The notes under the pieces were generated by a model. The model ran no database searches. It saw nothing but the letters and a program-made list of their open reading frames with translations, and was not told where the DNA came from. DNA of 64,000 nt from the NCBI GenBank assembly GCA_030549775.1, contig CM060174.1, positions 50,049,707 through 50,113,706 on the forward strand, in the 5' to 3' direction. Shown here piece after piece: positions 1 through 11,391 of this stretch (the first letter of the stretch is position 1; every line of letters starts with the position of its first letter). The stretch is from Tamarix chinensis (lineage: Eukaryota; Streptophyta; Magnoliopsida; Caryophyllales; Tamaricaceae). A program made the position numbers and the translations under genes.

Positions 1-149
1 TCATGCAATCTCAATTCAATATGAACACTTAAAAATTCATATTAGATCCCATACTTTGTGATCAAATAGTACTATTTGTTATCCACTTTAAGATCAAAAA
101 ATAAATGATTTGCCTAAGATTGTGAATTTTCCCAAGGTTAGGAGTGTTA

Positions 150-750
150 GTATTTTATTTTATTATTTGAGAGTTATGGCCGACAATTAGTGAATGAGCT
201 ATTATTTCTAGAGAGGACCACCTATTTCTTGGGAAGAATTTAATGTGGTGATCTATATTCATTTGTACCATAAGAGCCTCAAGAGGTAAAAACTTGATGA
301 ATTTTTGTAGCTTAAGTAAGGTCCCATGACAATACGAGATTATAATGCTTATATTGTAGAGTTGTTGAGGTTCACATCAATGATAGGGTGAGCAAGTCTT
401 TGACAATCTATCACTTAGGGTAGGGATTGTCTTTTAGTATATGGGGGATGATGAGATAACTATGTTATGTATTTGGATACCCTTTTACAAGCATGCTTGC
501 ATTGTCACCAACCATATGAAGGAGTAGACTAAGATATTAGGCAAGAGGAAGCTCGCAAAATTAGATGATGATAGAATGATATAACTATGTGATAGAGGTT
601 AAATTGAGTTCCACCATAGGGGATAGAGTTTCATATAGTATAAAAAGGTCATGATAAGCCTCATTACTACTATTGCAAAGGATACAAAATGAAAAACCAT
701 AGTAGAGATGGCCAAGGTAATTTGGTGCAATGTAATGCCAATCAAATAAT
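150..750 (+). pseudogene. Decayed Ty3/gypsy gag fragment
   Basis: Conceptual translation of the plus strand around 205-400 gives a retrotransposon gag core: a W-EEF motif, then a Y-H-K-S-L-K-R stretch, then a segment resembling the usual EF-L-QG-MTV-EY--F--L motif, here read as GPMTIRDYNAYIVELLRF. Several in-frame stops interrupt it. Near 650-700 a weak HYYYCKGYKMKNHSRDG segment may be a degraded CCHC knuckle. In the family, gag forms the particle that packages retroelement RNA. The left side runs off the window. The right side meets a minus-strand LTR and leader (about 780-886), so the two elements point at each other. Gag assignment is fairly sure; the lineage is not. Confidence 0.6.
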
Positions 751-870
751 CATGAATATAATTTAAAGACCATCTATCAACTTCAACATTTTCAAGAAGA
801 GTTTAAAATCATTGAAAACCACTTAGAAACCAATTTAGAACTTAAAACATTTTCATTTTCAAAACAAAAA

Positions 871-882
871 GCTCTAATATCA
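871..882 (-). promoter_or_regulatory. Primer binding site (iMet-tRNA type) of a minus-strand gypsy element
   Basis: Read on the minus strand this is TGATATTAGAGC, close to the canonical TGGTATCAGAGC primer site complementary to the initiator Met tRNA 3' end. It lies exactly 3 bp (AGT on the minus strand) beyond the terminal GTGTTACA of the adjacent LTR. The same spacing is seen at 45400-45414. Minus-strand DNA synthesis of the element would have started here. Confidence 0.65.
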
Positions 883-885
883 ACT

Positions 886-2900
886 TGTAACACCTCAATT
901 TTTCACAACTAAAAAAATTATTCATGTGATAACACCATTAATGAGATGATATTATTTATACTATTATAATACAATAACAACAATTACATGAAAAACCATG
1001 TTAGATTCTATACTATGTGATATTAATATACCATTTATTATCTAGTTAGAGATCAAATAAAATTGTTGTAACTAAGGCTAATCAAACATAAGGTGACATA
1101 CCAAGATGATACAATAATTTATCACAAGGACCCATAATGATATTATATCCACAACTTGGACATCTAATCCTTAAGTATGTATAAATCCTCTTTGGCTCCC
1201 ACTAGTTTCCAAGCTAAAAGAAAACTTTGAGAAGGAATAAGTCACAATCCTAATATTAGAGGACATCATCCCAAGTACACGTCTTGACTCGATTGTATTT
1301 CACTTTAACTGTTTATATTTTATTTATGGGATTATAGCCAATAAATAACATAAGATCCATGTGTTACACAAACCACATGAAAATAATACTTAATCACTTC
1401 TTTCAAGAATAATTTCCACTAACTAATCATCATCTTAATCCACAAGTGATTAATGGCTCATAATATATGATCATTAGAATCAAAGGCATCTTTAGTCTAC
1501 AACGACCCAAAGGCAAAACCATCATCTTTGATCACTAAGGATTAAAGAGCTAAACACTATTCACATACCACATAAGGCTTGTTTTAATCACTTCACACAA
1601 TTTACAAACTCATTATCATTATTGAGAATTAATTTTAACCCTTATGTAATTCTAAAATAAATATAATTACTCAAAAGTATAAATTTTATATCTAGCAAAA
1701 CCATCACCTAGTAAAAAGACCATTTTTCCGTTCAAAAATGAAAAACCCTTATTACTTTGTAAAACCTCTAATTTAATTTATCAATTTACCAAATTCAATA
1801 TATTGCTTATTCACTTCTTTTAAAAAAAAATATAGAATAAAAATCAAATTGAAATACTTTCTAATATATGAAATAAAGAAAATAACTTGAAGGTTAAATA
1901 AATCCACATTATACCAATTAATGTCAACTATTCCTATAATTAAAGAAAATTAAACCAATTTTTTTATCTTAAGAAAAACATTAAATATGGATATCAATTC
2001 TAATTCTCAGATTTTACATTATACCTAAAATGCCCTTATACATTAAATCATCCTTTCTTCACTTTAAAATCCTAATATACATATACATATACATATAATA
2101 TAGTTATTATACATAAATTAATTTTACACTAAAATAGGCTTTATTTTTAAAAATTGGTAGATAAAATGCCCATAAACACTTTAAGACTTGTAAGATTCAT
2201 AACAAACCGTAAACCACTTCAAAATTAAATATATTTTATATGATTATTTTCCCAAATATCACAAATATTACAATGATACACTTAGAATTAAAAAAAGATG
2301 AATTAGAAGACCTAAAATTCCTTTAAACCATGGCTAGATCCAAAAATGCATATATCAATCTTCATTATTTTTGCATCAAATTAACATAACATCATTTATA
2401 CTTTTAAATACATATAATAACAAACTTAGATAAAATTAACTACATCAAAAATAATTCTCCAACTAGAGAGACATGGATCTTACTAGAAGATTTTATTATA
2501 CCCTTGATTCCTTAGGAAAAGCTTTAAGGTGTGTATCATTCTATAAATTATATAGGACAATATTATGTCAAAATGCATATGATTGATGACCATTTGATGG
2601 TATTTGATATTATTTTGGAGCTTATTTTTTTGGTTTGATTTGTAAATGAATTAGAGAAGTTTGGAAAAAAGGGAAAGAAAATGGTTTTTTGGCACACTAG
2701 TAGACTAGTAAGATGAATCGATCAACTAATTTATCATTTTTAGCTTGGTTTTTGGTTTACAATAACTATTTTAATGGATTTAGAAAATCAATCGAGTATT
2801 GGAGCAAGTAAACGGGTAAGCTAGATGGATCAAATGGTTCACCTCATTTGAGTAAATTACAAATTTGCATGAAAAATTCTTCTAATAATCTTGAATTTTA
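886..2900 (-). mobile_element. Long gypsy LTR (minus sense), distal end not found
   Basis: The plus strand begins TGTAACACCTCAATTTTTC directly after the reversed primer site, so this is the U5 end of a minus-sense LTR of the TGTAACACC superfamily. The interior is AT-rich with no coding signal. It includes a segment near 2690-2830 rich in ATCGACTAGT-like words, which also mark the LTRs at 24560-28070 and 39194-42163. The other LTR terminus was not located. It may lie beyond the duplicated segment at 2899-3315, or have been displaced by the insertion at 3332. The end coordinate is therefore nominal. Confidence 0.45.
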
Positions 2901-3315
2901 ATAATAATAATAATAATAATAATAATATAGGATTTATTAGGGTTTAATTATAGTTAGCTAGGTTTAGGATCATTATCTTATGAGGTTTAGGGTTAGTTTT
3001 TATTATAATTTATTAGGGTTAATTAGGGTTAGGGTTAGGGTTAGGGTTAAGATTAAGGTTAAGGTTAGGGTTTATCGTTTATTATACTAAATATAAAAGT
3101 GAAAAACTAAATAGATAGGAATAATTGTGTATAATAATAATAATAATATAGGATTTATTAGGGTTTAATTATAAATCGCTAGGTTTAGGATCATTATCTT
3201 ATGAGGTTTAAGGTTAGTTTTTATTATAATTTATTACGCTTAATTAGGGTTAGAGTTTATCGTTTATTATACTAAATATAAAAGTGAAAAATTAAATAGA
3301 CAGGAATAATTGTGA
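2899..3315. repeat. Imperfect tandem duplication, about 185-230 bp units
   Basis: Two direct copies, 2899-3129 and 3132-3315, share a (TAA)n start, then TATAGGATTTATTAGGG, GGTTTAGGATCATTATC, a TTAGGG-containing stretch, TTTATCGTTTATTATAC, and AGGAATAATTGTG at the end. They differ by scattered substitutions. The first copy also carries about 45 extra bases of telomere-like repeat. The second ends 16 bp before an LTR insertion at 3332. Confidence 0.85.
3013..3070. repeat. Interstitial telomere-like tract (TTAGGG)n
   Basis: Four contiguous perfect TTAGGG units occupy 3023-3046. They are flanked by further TTAGGG and TTAAGG variants from 3013 to 3070. The unit is the six-base form, not the seven-base TTTAGGG usual in most plants, although a single TTTAGGG occurs just upstream. 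The tract sits inside the first copy of a tandem duplication; the second copy keeps only one or two units. Confidence 0.85.
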
Positions 3316-4014
3316 AGGCAATGAGGGTAATTGTAACACCCCCAAAATTCACTACTGAAAAATTTCTTTTTATTTGAAAGAGTTAGCGGAAGCAAATTAT
3401 AAAATCGTGAATCTTGGGGATATTACCGCCACACTTAGTACCAGATCGGTTCACTCATACCATTCCAGTACTAAGTGCTAAGGCTAAAGGAAAATGAAAT
3501 ACAATTTGCAAGAAATTCAACATACTTAAATCAGAGTAGCGTATCAAATCATTTACAAGAATAACATCTACCAATGATGGTTACTTTAACAACATTAGCA
3601 TTAAAACCAAGAATTTAAAAGAGAAAGAGAAAAGCCCTAATGGTGCCGAATAATTCCTTACTCTCTTTCCGGTAGTCCACTTGAGTAGTACCTGAAAAGA
3701 CCTGCAAGGGGCACTGCCCATTGAATAGGCAGGGGCCCCATGAAGGGAATCCCTTCAGTACTATGGTACTGAGTAACCCTTTAATACCACGCTTAAAAAC
3801 AGGCCCGCAATGCGGCACATAATGCAAGCTATATATATATGTATTAAGAGGTGCATACATAACAATCACATATATAACAAGGTATAAGTCACAATCGATA
3901 CTTTTGGGCCTTAAGCCATGTCATAGTGTAAAATCAATACATTCAGGCCTTAAGCCATTATTCCGTCATCATTCAATCAATCTCATATTTTATATCCATG
4001 TGAGTGCGAGAACC

Positions 4015-4438
4015 CCACTATTATAGCCGGTGGATCGGTCACTTATAGGGCAGAACACACCTAACCACTATTGTATGCCGGTGGATCAGTCTCCAGGGCA
4101 AAACACTCCTGGCCACTATTATTCGCCGGTGGACCGGTCTGGCCCCGACTCACATGGTGTTCCACTATAAGTGATTAGTATTTTTCCATAACTTAATTCA
4201 CATACATAACTGGTTTTATTGAGCTCGGGACCCCCACTATTTTAGCCGGTGGACCTGAATACATATAATTATCATCCAGGGCAAAACACTCTTGGGCCAC
4301 TATTATATCCGGTGGACCGGTACTCAATATCACTTGCTAGGGCAGCACGCTCCTGGGCCACTATTATATCCGGTGGATCGGTACTCATAATCACTTGCCA
4401 GGGCAACACGCTCCTAGGCCACTATTATAACCGGTGGA
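4015..4438. repeat. Seven-unit CCACTATTATAGCCGGTGGA repeat cluster in LTR
   Basis: Twenty-base cores close to CCACTATTATAGCCGGTGGA lie at 4015, 4065, 4113, 4234, 4297, 4358 and 4419. The last three are exactly 61 bp apart. The arrangement is three units, a gap of about 100 bp, then four units. Each core has short inverted ends (CCAC/GTGG) and could form a small hairpin. The units are separated by CAGGGCAACACGCTCCT-like spacers. The inverted-orientation equivalents in the LTR at 8716-12787 are at 11613-11965. Confidence 0.9.
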
Positions 4439-5149
4439 TCGGTACTCAATATCATAAGTCATCTAGGCCCGGCTCATTAAGATTTCACTTTCATTATTAG
4501 TATCTTTCCTTAATTAGTACAACAATTCTATTTATTTGCCTCGGACGGGAGATCAAGAACCCGGGACACAAAGGTACACCGGTCGTACCGGTGCATACAA
4601 GCTACTCAGTACCCTTCAACCACGAACCCAAGGAAGCAAAGGTACCCTGGTCGTACTGGTGCGTAAAGCTACTCAATACCCTACCGACAATGACACCTAA
4701 TCCATAAGTATGCATACCCCCTAACTAGGTCCGTAGAGCTAGATAGAGTAAGATATAGGGCCTGGCTGGGGCATAAAGGCACACCAGCAAATACTAGAAT
4801 AATTGTGGACTAAACCACGTCTTTAGGGTAGCGACCCCTAAAGAGTCACCATTCCCAATCTCGAGGTCTTTCACTTTAAGTATTAGTGTTTTAGTTAATG
4901 TGATCATGAAAAGCACAATAATCAGATACTTATTCGCTTTCAATCATTCTAATATCATTAGTCGTTTCTTATTCAAGCGGTTATCCAAGATAATACAGAG
5001 AAGCCATTAAGGTCATTATAATTCCATTCTAATTCTGAATTAGGATTCGTTCTCGTGATACTTACTAATTATCAAATACTCTTATCTTGCTAATCACTAT
5101 TATTTGAATCATATTATGAAATTCCACAGTCACAACAACATGTTAGGTA

Positions 5150-6660
5150 CAATTTACTTATTTACCCCTTACTTATATAATTGCTAAGTCATCCCTTTCT
5201 TACCTGACAAATTACCATATTACCCTTGAGGTTGCATAATTATCAAATTCCCCTTGCTCGGTTTATGTTACTAAGTTATCTCCTACGCTTTTTAGATCAC
5301 CATTCACCCTTCATAATTGTTAACCATAACACTTTTCTCTTTTTGGTTGGTTAGATTACCAAATTACCATTCTCCTTTGTTATAATTACTAAATTGGCCT
5401 TGAGTTGGATAAATTAACAAATTACCCTCCTTCATTATCATGATTACTATTTTGCCCCTTTAGTTGGTTAAGTAATTACCAATTTACCCTTTAGTTGGAT
5501 AAATTACCAAATTGCCCTTCTCCTTTATCATAATTATCATTTTACCCCTCTCAATTATTGTAATTGCCATTTTACCCTTTTCAATTATTATAAATCCCAA
5601 ATTACCCTTCTTCGTAATTACATTTATTAATTTACCCTTCTTCATAATTATAATTACCAATTTACCCTTTTCCATATTCATAATTAATAATTAATAATTT
5701 ATCCTTCTCCATATTTATAATTATTAATTTACCCTTCTCCATATTTATAATTATTAATTTACCCATCTCCATTCTTATAATTACTATATTGCCCTTCTCT
5801 ATATTAAAATTACCATAATGCCCTTTATGGGTTAATTTACCAAATCACCCTTCTCTATTATTATAATTATCCAATTGCCCTTCTATAATCATAATTTAAT
5901 TACCAAATTATTTTTCGTCGTTATCATAATTACCAAGTTACCCCTTACTCCCAAGTTTACCATAATATCCTTTTATTTACAAAATTACTCTTCTACCCCT
6001 TACTTTCAAATTACCATAATATCCTTTTATTTATAAAAATTACCACAATACCCTTTTACTTAGAAAATTACCATAACACTCCTTTTACTTTACAAATTAC
6101 TATTTTACCCTTTTACATCCAAAATTCCCATTCTTATCTTTCCTTACAAAATTACCATTTTGCCCTTCTTTTCCAAACTTACCATATTACCCCTTTACTC
6201 CCAAAATTACCATAATACCCCTTACTTATAAAATTACCATTCACCATTCACTTATAAAATTAACATATTACCATTTACTTATGAAATTACTATTTTGCCC
6301 CTCTGCCTCCAAAATTACCATGATGTCCCTTTACTTGAAAAATTACCATATTTTCCTTTATTCATAAATTTACCATAATACCCTAACTTCCATAATTACC
6401 ACAATACCCCTTTTTACTTGTAAAATTACCATATTGCCCTTTTCCTTCAAAATTACCATAATACCCTTCTTTCTCACAACTTACAATTTTATCCTTTTAC
6501 TTATAAAATTATCATTTCATCCCTTTCTTTTGAAATTACCAAAATACCCTTTTGCTTACAAAATCACCGTTTTACCCCTTTCTTTCAAAATTACCAAAAT
6601 ACCCCCTTACTACAAAATTTCCAAAATACCCTTTTTACTTATAAAATTTCCACTTAACCC
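5150..6660. repeat. AT-rich minisatellite (AAATTACCAAATTACCCTT-like) in LTR
   Basis: About 1.5 kb consists of degenerate units of roughly 20-35 bp built on ATTACC-AAATTACCCTTCT, alternating with ATTATCATAATTACC variants. The short open frames here arise from the repeat and are not genes. Related arrays occur at 48001-48620 (same orientation) and about 63170-64000 (opposite orientation). Confidence 0.9.
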
Positions 6661-7311
6661 CTTTATCACACCACTTTTATGAATTTACCACCACTACATA
6701 AAATACTAATATTAGCACCTCATTATTATCATTTAACTCCACCAACTTGTCATTATTCAACATAATACTCATTAGCAACTACATATATTATATCACATAC
6801 TTACTAGGCATATTACTAACATACCCTTAGGCTCACAATAATATTATTTATGCATTAATAACATAATACATCATAGACAAGCATTTAACATTTCCATCAA
6901 AAATCAAACTTCTTCCTTAAGTATCATACCTACACATGGCACAAAAGCTATCATACTTTTCTTTTTATCAATCAACATTAACAACCATCTATATATCATG
7001 CTAGGCACACAAAACATGCATAAAATCATACAAAAATCCCTAATGTGCTAACATACGTTTTTCCATGTATTTAAATGAGGTTTAACGATTACCTTAATCC
7101 CGTAAGAATCTAACCTTACCGGTATCCCGGTTAAAGATTCAAAGCTTAATTAGCAACTCAACACCTAAAGATAATATCAATAAGTATTGTATTAGAAGTA
7201 GGAAATTTAAAGGATAAAACTTTATAAAAATTTATTTAATAATAAAACACTTAAATTAATTATTATTATACCTCAAAATTTAGACAAATAATTTCCAAAT
7301 TAAAGGGGGAG

Positions 7312-7345
7312 CTCACGCTGCATGTATATCGTGAGTCACATGCAG
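7312..7345. promoter_or_regulatory. Interleaved palindrome (pseudoknot-like) in LTR
   Basis: Two inverted-repeat pairs are interleaved: CTCACG (7312-7317) with CGTGAG (7330-7335), and CTGCATGT (7318-7325) with ACATGCAG (7338-7345). In sense orientation the motif lies just downstream of the CT-rich leader. A second LTR copy has the same arrangement at 49220-49253, with a compensatory base change in the second pair. The function is unknown; RNA structure is the simplest guess. Confidence 0.6.
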
Positions 7346-7346
7346 A

Positions 7347-8270
7347 TTAAGGGGGGGGGGGGAATGGTTCGAAGCTAATGAGGTAGAAGGAGGGGGAGAT
7401 GGCTCGGTTTAGTGACTTTAGGCTAGAAAAGGAGGTAGATGGGGGAGGTTTCAACGCAAGGGAATGGTGCAGGAGTGAAGAGGGGGTGTAGGTGGAGGCT
7501 ATGGATGGGTTGTTGGCGGCCAAAGGTGGCGGAGACGGCGGCGGCGAGGCGATGAAGATGGCTGCCGAGGTGGGTCGAGGTGGAGAGGCTGAGAAGGAAG
7601 GAAAAGAGGAGGGAAAAATGAAGGGGTTTGAGGACTTGTTTTGGCCAACCAATGTATGGGGATCGTAGAGGAGGTTGCAGGGTGTCGAATGGTGGGTTTG
7701 GTGGCGGCATAGGCGGCCGGACGGCGGCGGGAGGAGTGGTTGCAGGTGGCCTGCCGATAAGGTAGAAAAGTGGGGAGGAAAAGAAGAGGGGGAGAAGGGA
7801 GGAAGTGCAGGGGCTCGAGGGGGTGGCGTGATGGTGCAGGGCAGTAGGAGGTGGTGGCAGAAGGCGGCGCAGGGGGTTGGAACGGTGGTTGGCAGCGACA
7901 AGAAAAAACAGGGGGAAAATGGGAGGGAGGAGAAAGGAGAGAAGAGGCTCTAGGGAAGGAGAAGAGGCTCGAAATTGTGGAGAATGAAGGGTTGCTGAGG
8001 GTAAGAAAAAGAAGAGGGAGAGGCAGAAGGAGTAGGTGGCCGGTCGGGCAGGTTGTAGGGTGGCAGATGGTGGTCGGGTGACAGGGAAGTGAAGGGAGAA
8101 GAAGAGGAAAGAAGTCAGGCATGGATGGAGGGTGCAGGGGATAGTTTGGCTCGAAATAGGAAAGAAAAGGACGGGGGAGAGAGAGGAAGAGAGAGCAGGT
8201 GCGGTGTGGGCGGCCAAAGGAGGAGGAAAAAGGGAAAGAGAGGTAAAAGGGGAAAAGGGTAAAAAGGGGA
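7347..8270 (-). other. CT-rich LTR leader with long overlapping open frames
   Basis: This segment is G/A-rich on plus and C/T-rich on the sense (minus) strand, much more GC-rich than its surroundings. Three overlapping minus-strand frames of 184, 264 and 207 residues are open, all rich in Pro, Ser, Leu and His, as expected of low-complexity CT-rich DNA. The start of the block on the sense strand (CTCTCTTTCCCTTTTTCC) looks like a plant 5' untranslated leader after an AT-rich U3. The 184-residue frame (7347-7901) aligns in frame with the 374-residue frame at 49302-50426. I treat it as LTR leader, not as a gene. A run of 12 G (7351-7362) ends the block. Confidence 0.6.
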
Positions 8271-9559
8271 AATGAAAAATAATAGGAAAATAAAATAAAT
8301 TAATTTATAAAATCATAAAATATAATATTCTTGATAAATTATTTAATTTAATAATTTAATTCATTATAATCTAATATATTAGTTTAAAAAGGATAAAGTT
8401 AGTAAAATATTATTTTGGAAAATTATTTAAATAGAAATAACATCATAAAATAACAAAATATCTATTTTAATTTACTAAATATTCCTGTCCAAATATATAT
8501 ACTCAAAAATCCATAAATTAATTAAATTAAATAATTTTAAAAGCTAATTTATTTCAAATAAAAGCTATTTATTAAATTATTGGTTTTCTAAAATTTTGGG
8601 GGATTACAATAATAATATTATAACATATGATATGTGTGTTGGTTTTTTTAAATGCATTTTTTGACCTTCATGATAGGATATTTATTGTATTGATAATATA
8701 TTGGTGCATTATGCTTGTAATACCGCGTATTTTTAAAATCCAGATTTATTAAGTTTAATGATATTATTAGCGTAATTTGATGTAAACAATTAATTATTTT
8801 AACTTTGATTTGTTTTATGGATTTATCGACGATTTTGAATTCATATTTTAATTTAAGTAATCGTTGTCGTGGTGAACCATTTTAGACAAACTCGTTCACG
8901 ACTATGATTTTATTATATTCTTTTAATTTCGATTTTCGATTAAAAATATGTATTCACATTCTTTCTCGTATTTTGATTTTTAATATTTTAGATTCATTTT
9001 CGATTATAACTTCGTCGTGTGATTACAACCTTATTTTTTGAGTTATATTTCGTTAACTAAATATATTATTTAAATTATAGAATTTCAGTTTAAATAGTTA
9101 AATTTATTTTAATGATTTTATCCGTAGAAAATATTTCAGACTTTAAATTTATTCATTTTCGGAAATCTTTAATATTTGGGAAGTTTTAAATAAAAAAAAA
9201 AGATTTTCGGAGTTTATTTATGAAATTATTTCTGGAATTAATTTTCTTTCGTTTTATGCTTTTTGGTTTATGGAAAACCGATTTCGGAAATTATTTAAAT
9301 TAGTTTTGGTTTATCCGAATTTGACTTAAATATTTTAGTATATGTTTTAAATAATTTTTCGGGGTCTTATAATGTATGTCCGTAAATAATATAAGTTTTT
9401 ACGTTCGTTGGTAAATTCTTCCGAAAATGTTTCCGAAATTCTTTATATAGCTTTTTATTAATTTTAAGCCTTCGGATCCATTCGAAATAAATTTTCGTTA
9501 AATAAATTTTATATAAAATCTTCCAATAATATTTTTATATTTTTAGTATTTTATTTTAT

Positions 9560-9945
9560 GTGTATTTGTAAAGGAAAAAACAACCTGTGCCCCGACCGAA
9601 CCCCCCCTCTTCTTTTCTTTTTCTCTTCTCTTTCCCTACCCCTGCTCCCGACCTGCCCTCTACGCAGAAGCCCTAGCCACCTCTCTTCTTCTCCCCAACT
9701 CCTCCCTCCTCCTTCGCTGGCCACGACCGACCACCGCCGGCGACGCTTCGCAGCAGCCGCAATAGCCCACCAAAGTAGCAGCAGCAGCAGCGGCAGAACC
9801 AGCAGCAACACCGACAGCACAACAGCAGCAATGCGCAGGTCGTGCCGCCGCCACCGGTCACCGTCGACGCCTGCTGACCACCGGCGAGCTGTCCCTATTC
9901 CCCGACGAACCTCCCCCAGCCTTCCTTTGCCTTGATTTGTCGATT
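9560..9945 (+). other. CT-rich LTR leader (counterpart of 7347-8270)
   Basis: A GC-rich, pyrimidine-biased island with a CCCCTCTTCTTTTCTTTTTC opening and GCAGCAGCAG/CGCCGCCACC runs. It is open in several frames on both strands because of its composition. It occupies the same relative place as the CT-rich block of the neighbouring inverted LTR. I see no recognisable protein domain. Confidence 0.55.
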
Positions 9946-10099
9946 TTTGTGTGGTATAATTTCCGAAAAACCCTTACCCTTGTTTTGATTTATTGGGTAT
10001 GAATTAGCTTATAAAAAGCTAAATTGATGGTTTGATTGTGTATATATGTGCTGTAAGAATGATTTGGATAGGTTAATTGTATTGTTATGTTGAGATTTC

Positions 10100-10920
10100 G
10101 GAAAAATTGGATTTTTGGCCGGGTTATGCCCGAATTTTTCGGATCCGTCCTTTTTGCGATTTTGGACAAATTGATTATACAATATATTTTAAAATGTATC
10201 CAATTTCATTTTGGAACCGTCAATTTGAGAAATTTATGCAGGTTTTATCGAAATTTGATTCCTAGGTCAAATTCGGGGTGTAATGAAATTGGGTCGTATA
10301 ATTGAGCCGTCCCGCTCAATTGATTTTATAATATTGTTTAAAATGTATTTAATTTTATATTGGAAGTGTTGATTTGGGAAAATTGTACGTAATTGATCGG
10401 AATTGGATTTTTAGGTCAAAACTCCCGCGGGTTTAAATTGGTTTGGGTAATCGGGTTATTTTATTCAATTGACTATATAAATTAAATTATAATATTTTTA
10501 ATTACATTTTCGAATCGTCAATTGATATGTTTTGGCAAGGATTGATCGGATTTGCGTTTTGGGCTCGAAAACCCTAATTGTGCTAAATTGCGTATTTCTT
10601 TTATTGGTTTTGAGCAATTGATTATTTGATATGTTATAAAATGCGTTTAATTGCATTTCTAAACATTCAATTTGATTAAATTTATAGAATTTTAACAAAT
10701 TGTATTTTCGGGCCTAAAACCCTAAATTTCAAGTGAAATTGTGAAATCGGTTACTTGTATTGTTGTCTTCTAAAATTGAATGTCTAGAAATAGTTGAAAT
10801 GGTATTAATTGCTTTCTAATACCTTTAGTTTGAATTAATTAAATTGAATTACCTGAGTTTGTGTCGTGGGCTTTAAAACCCTAAATTTCGGGGATGATTT
10901 TATAAAATTAATTTTTGCTA
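10100..10920 (+). repeat. 149-bp tandem repeat array inside LTR
   Basis: A diverged unit containing CAATTGATTATA, AAAATGTATTTAATT and CGTCAATTTG recurs with anchor TTGAYT at 10171, 10320, 10469 and 10618, i.e. at exactly 149-bp steps. A weaker fifth unit starts near 10763. Between anchors each unit carries a GGTCAAA or AAACCCTAA stretch. It takes the position held by the minisatellite in related LTR copies. Confidence 0.75.
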
Positions 10921-11391
10921 TGTGTATTTTATCTAATCGAATTCTATCTTTGGGTTTTAACTCATTTAAATTCTGTTTTAACCTAATCGGTTTGGATTTG
11001 GTTCTATGTAAATGGTTAGGTTACCTATTTAGTTGTAAAACCTAATAAATAAGTTATTTTCGATAAATTAACTTATGATCGATTATTCTTTCTCGGGCTT
11101 TCCAAATTAAGTGGAAATGTCCCAAGTGATATTTGTATTAATCCGTTTTGATTTAGTTTTAACCTTAAATTTTAATAAAGCTACGCTTTTAAGTTCTAAT
11201 TTTTGGTCACACTTTCTAAGAAAGATCTTTTGGGTTGTTTGTGTTTATTTAATTAGAGTATGTGAATTATTGATTGATAGGATAGTTTATAATTTAGTTT
11301 TTCGATTTCTATCGGATCTAGGAAAGCTTTCTCGTGGATCCACGAGCTAGTGATCTCTCTCCCTCTTATCTCGCTTAGCTAGCTTCGGATC

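Larger units (their letters stand above)
3332..8608 (-). mobile_element. Solo LTR, 5.3 kb, TGTAACACC gypsy superfamily (minus sense)
   Basis: The plus strand begins TGTAACACCCCCAAAATTC and ends TTTTGGGGGATTACA, the short inverted TG...CA ends of an LTR. The flanks are a 4/5-matching target-site duplication, GTAAT (3327-3331) and ATAAT (8609-8613). Sense is minus by alignment with LTRs that carry a downstream primer site. In sense order it holds an AT-rich U3, a CT-rich leader (about 8270-7350), a palindromic motif (7345-7312), a minisatellite (about 6660-5150), seven TCCACCGG-type repeat units (4438-4015) and a terminal 190-bp block nearly shared with 8716-12787. No internal domain follows, so it is a solo LTR formed by LTR-LTR recombination. 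At this length it is among the larger plant LTRs. Confidence 0.85.

Noticed and set aside
5150..6660. CRISPR-like array of regularly spaced repeats
   Set aside because: Units are degenerate, of variable length, lack unique spacers, and sit in a plant LTR.
7347..8217. Protein-coding genes of 184-264 residues on minus
   Set aside because: Three frames overlap in a CT-rich, low-complexity LTR block with no domain. Kept only as a finding about frame conservation.
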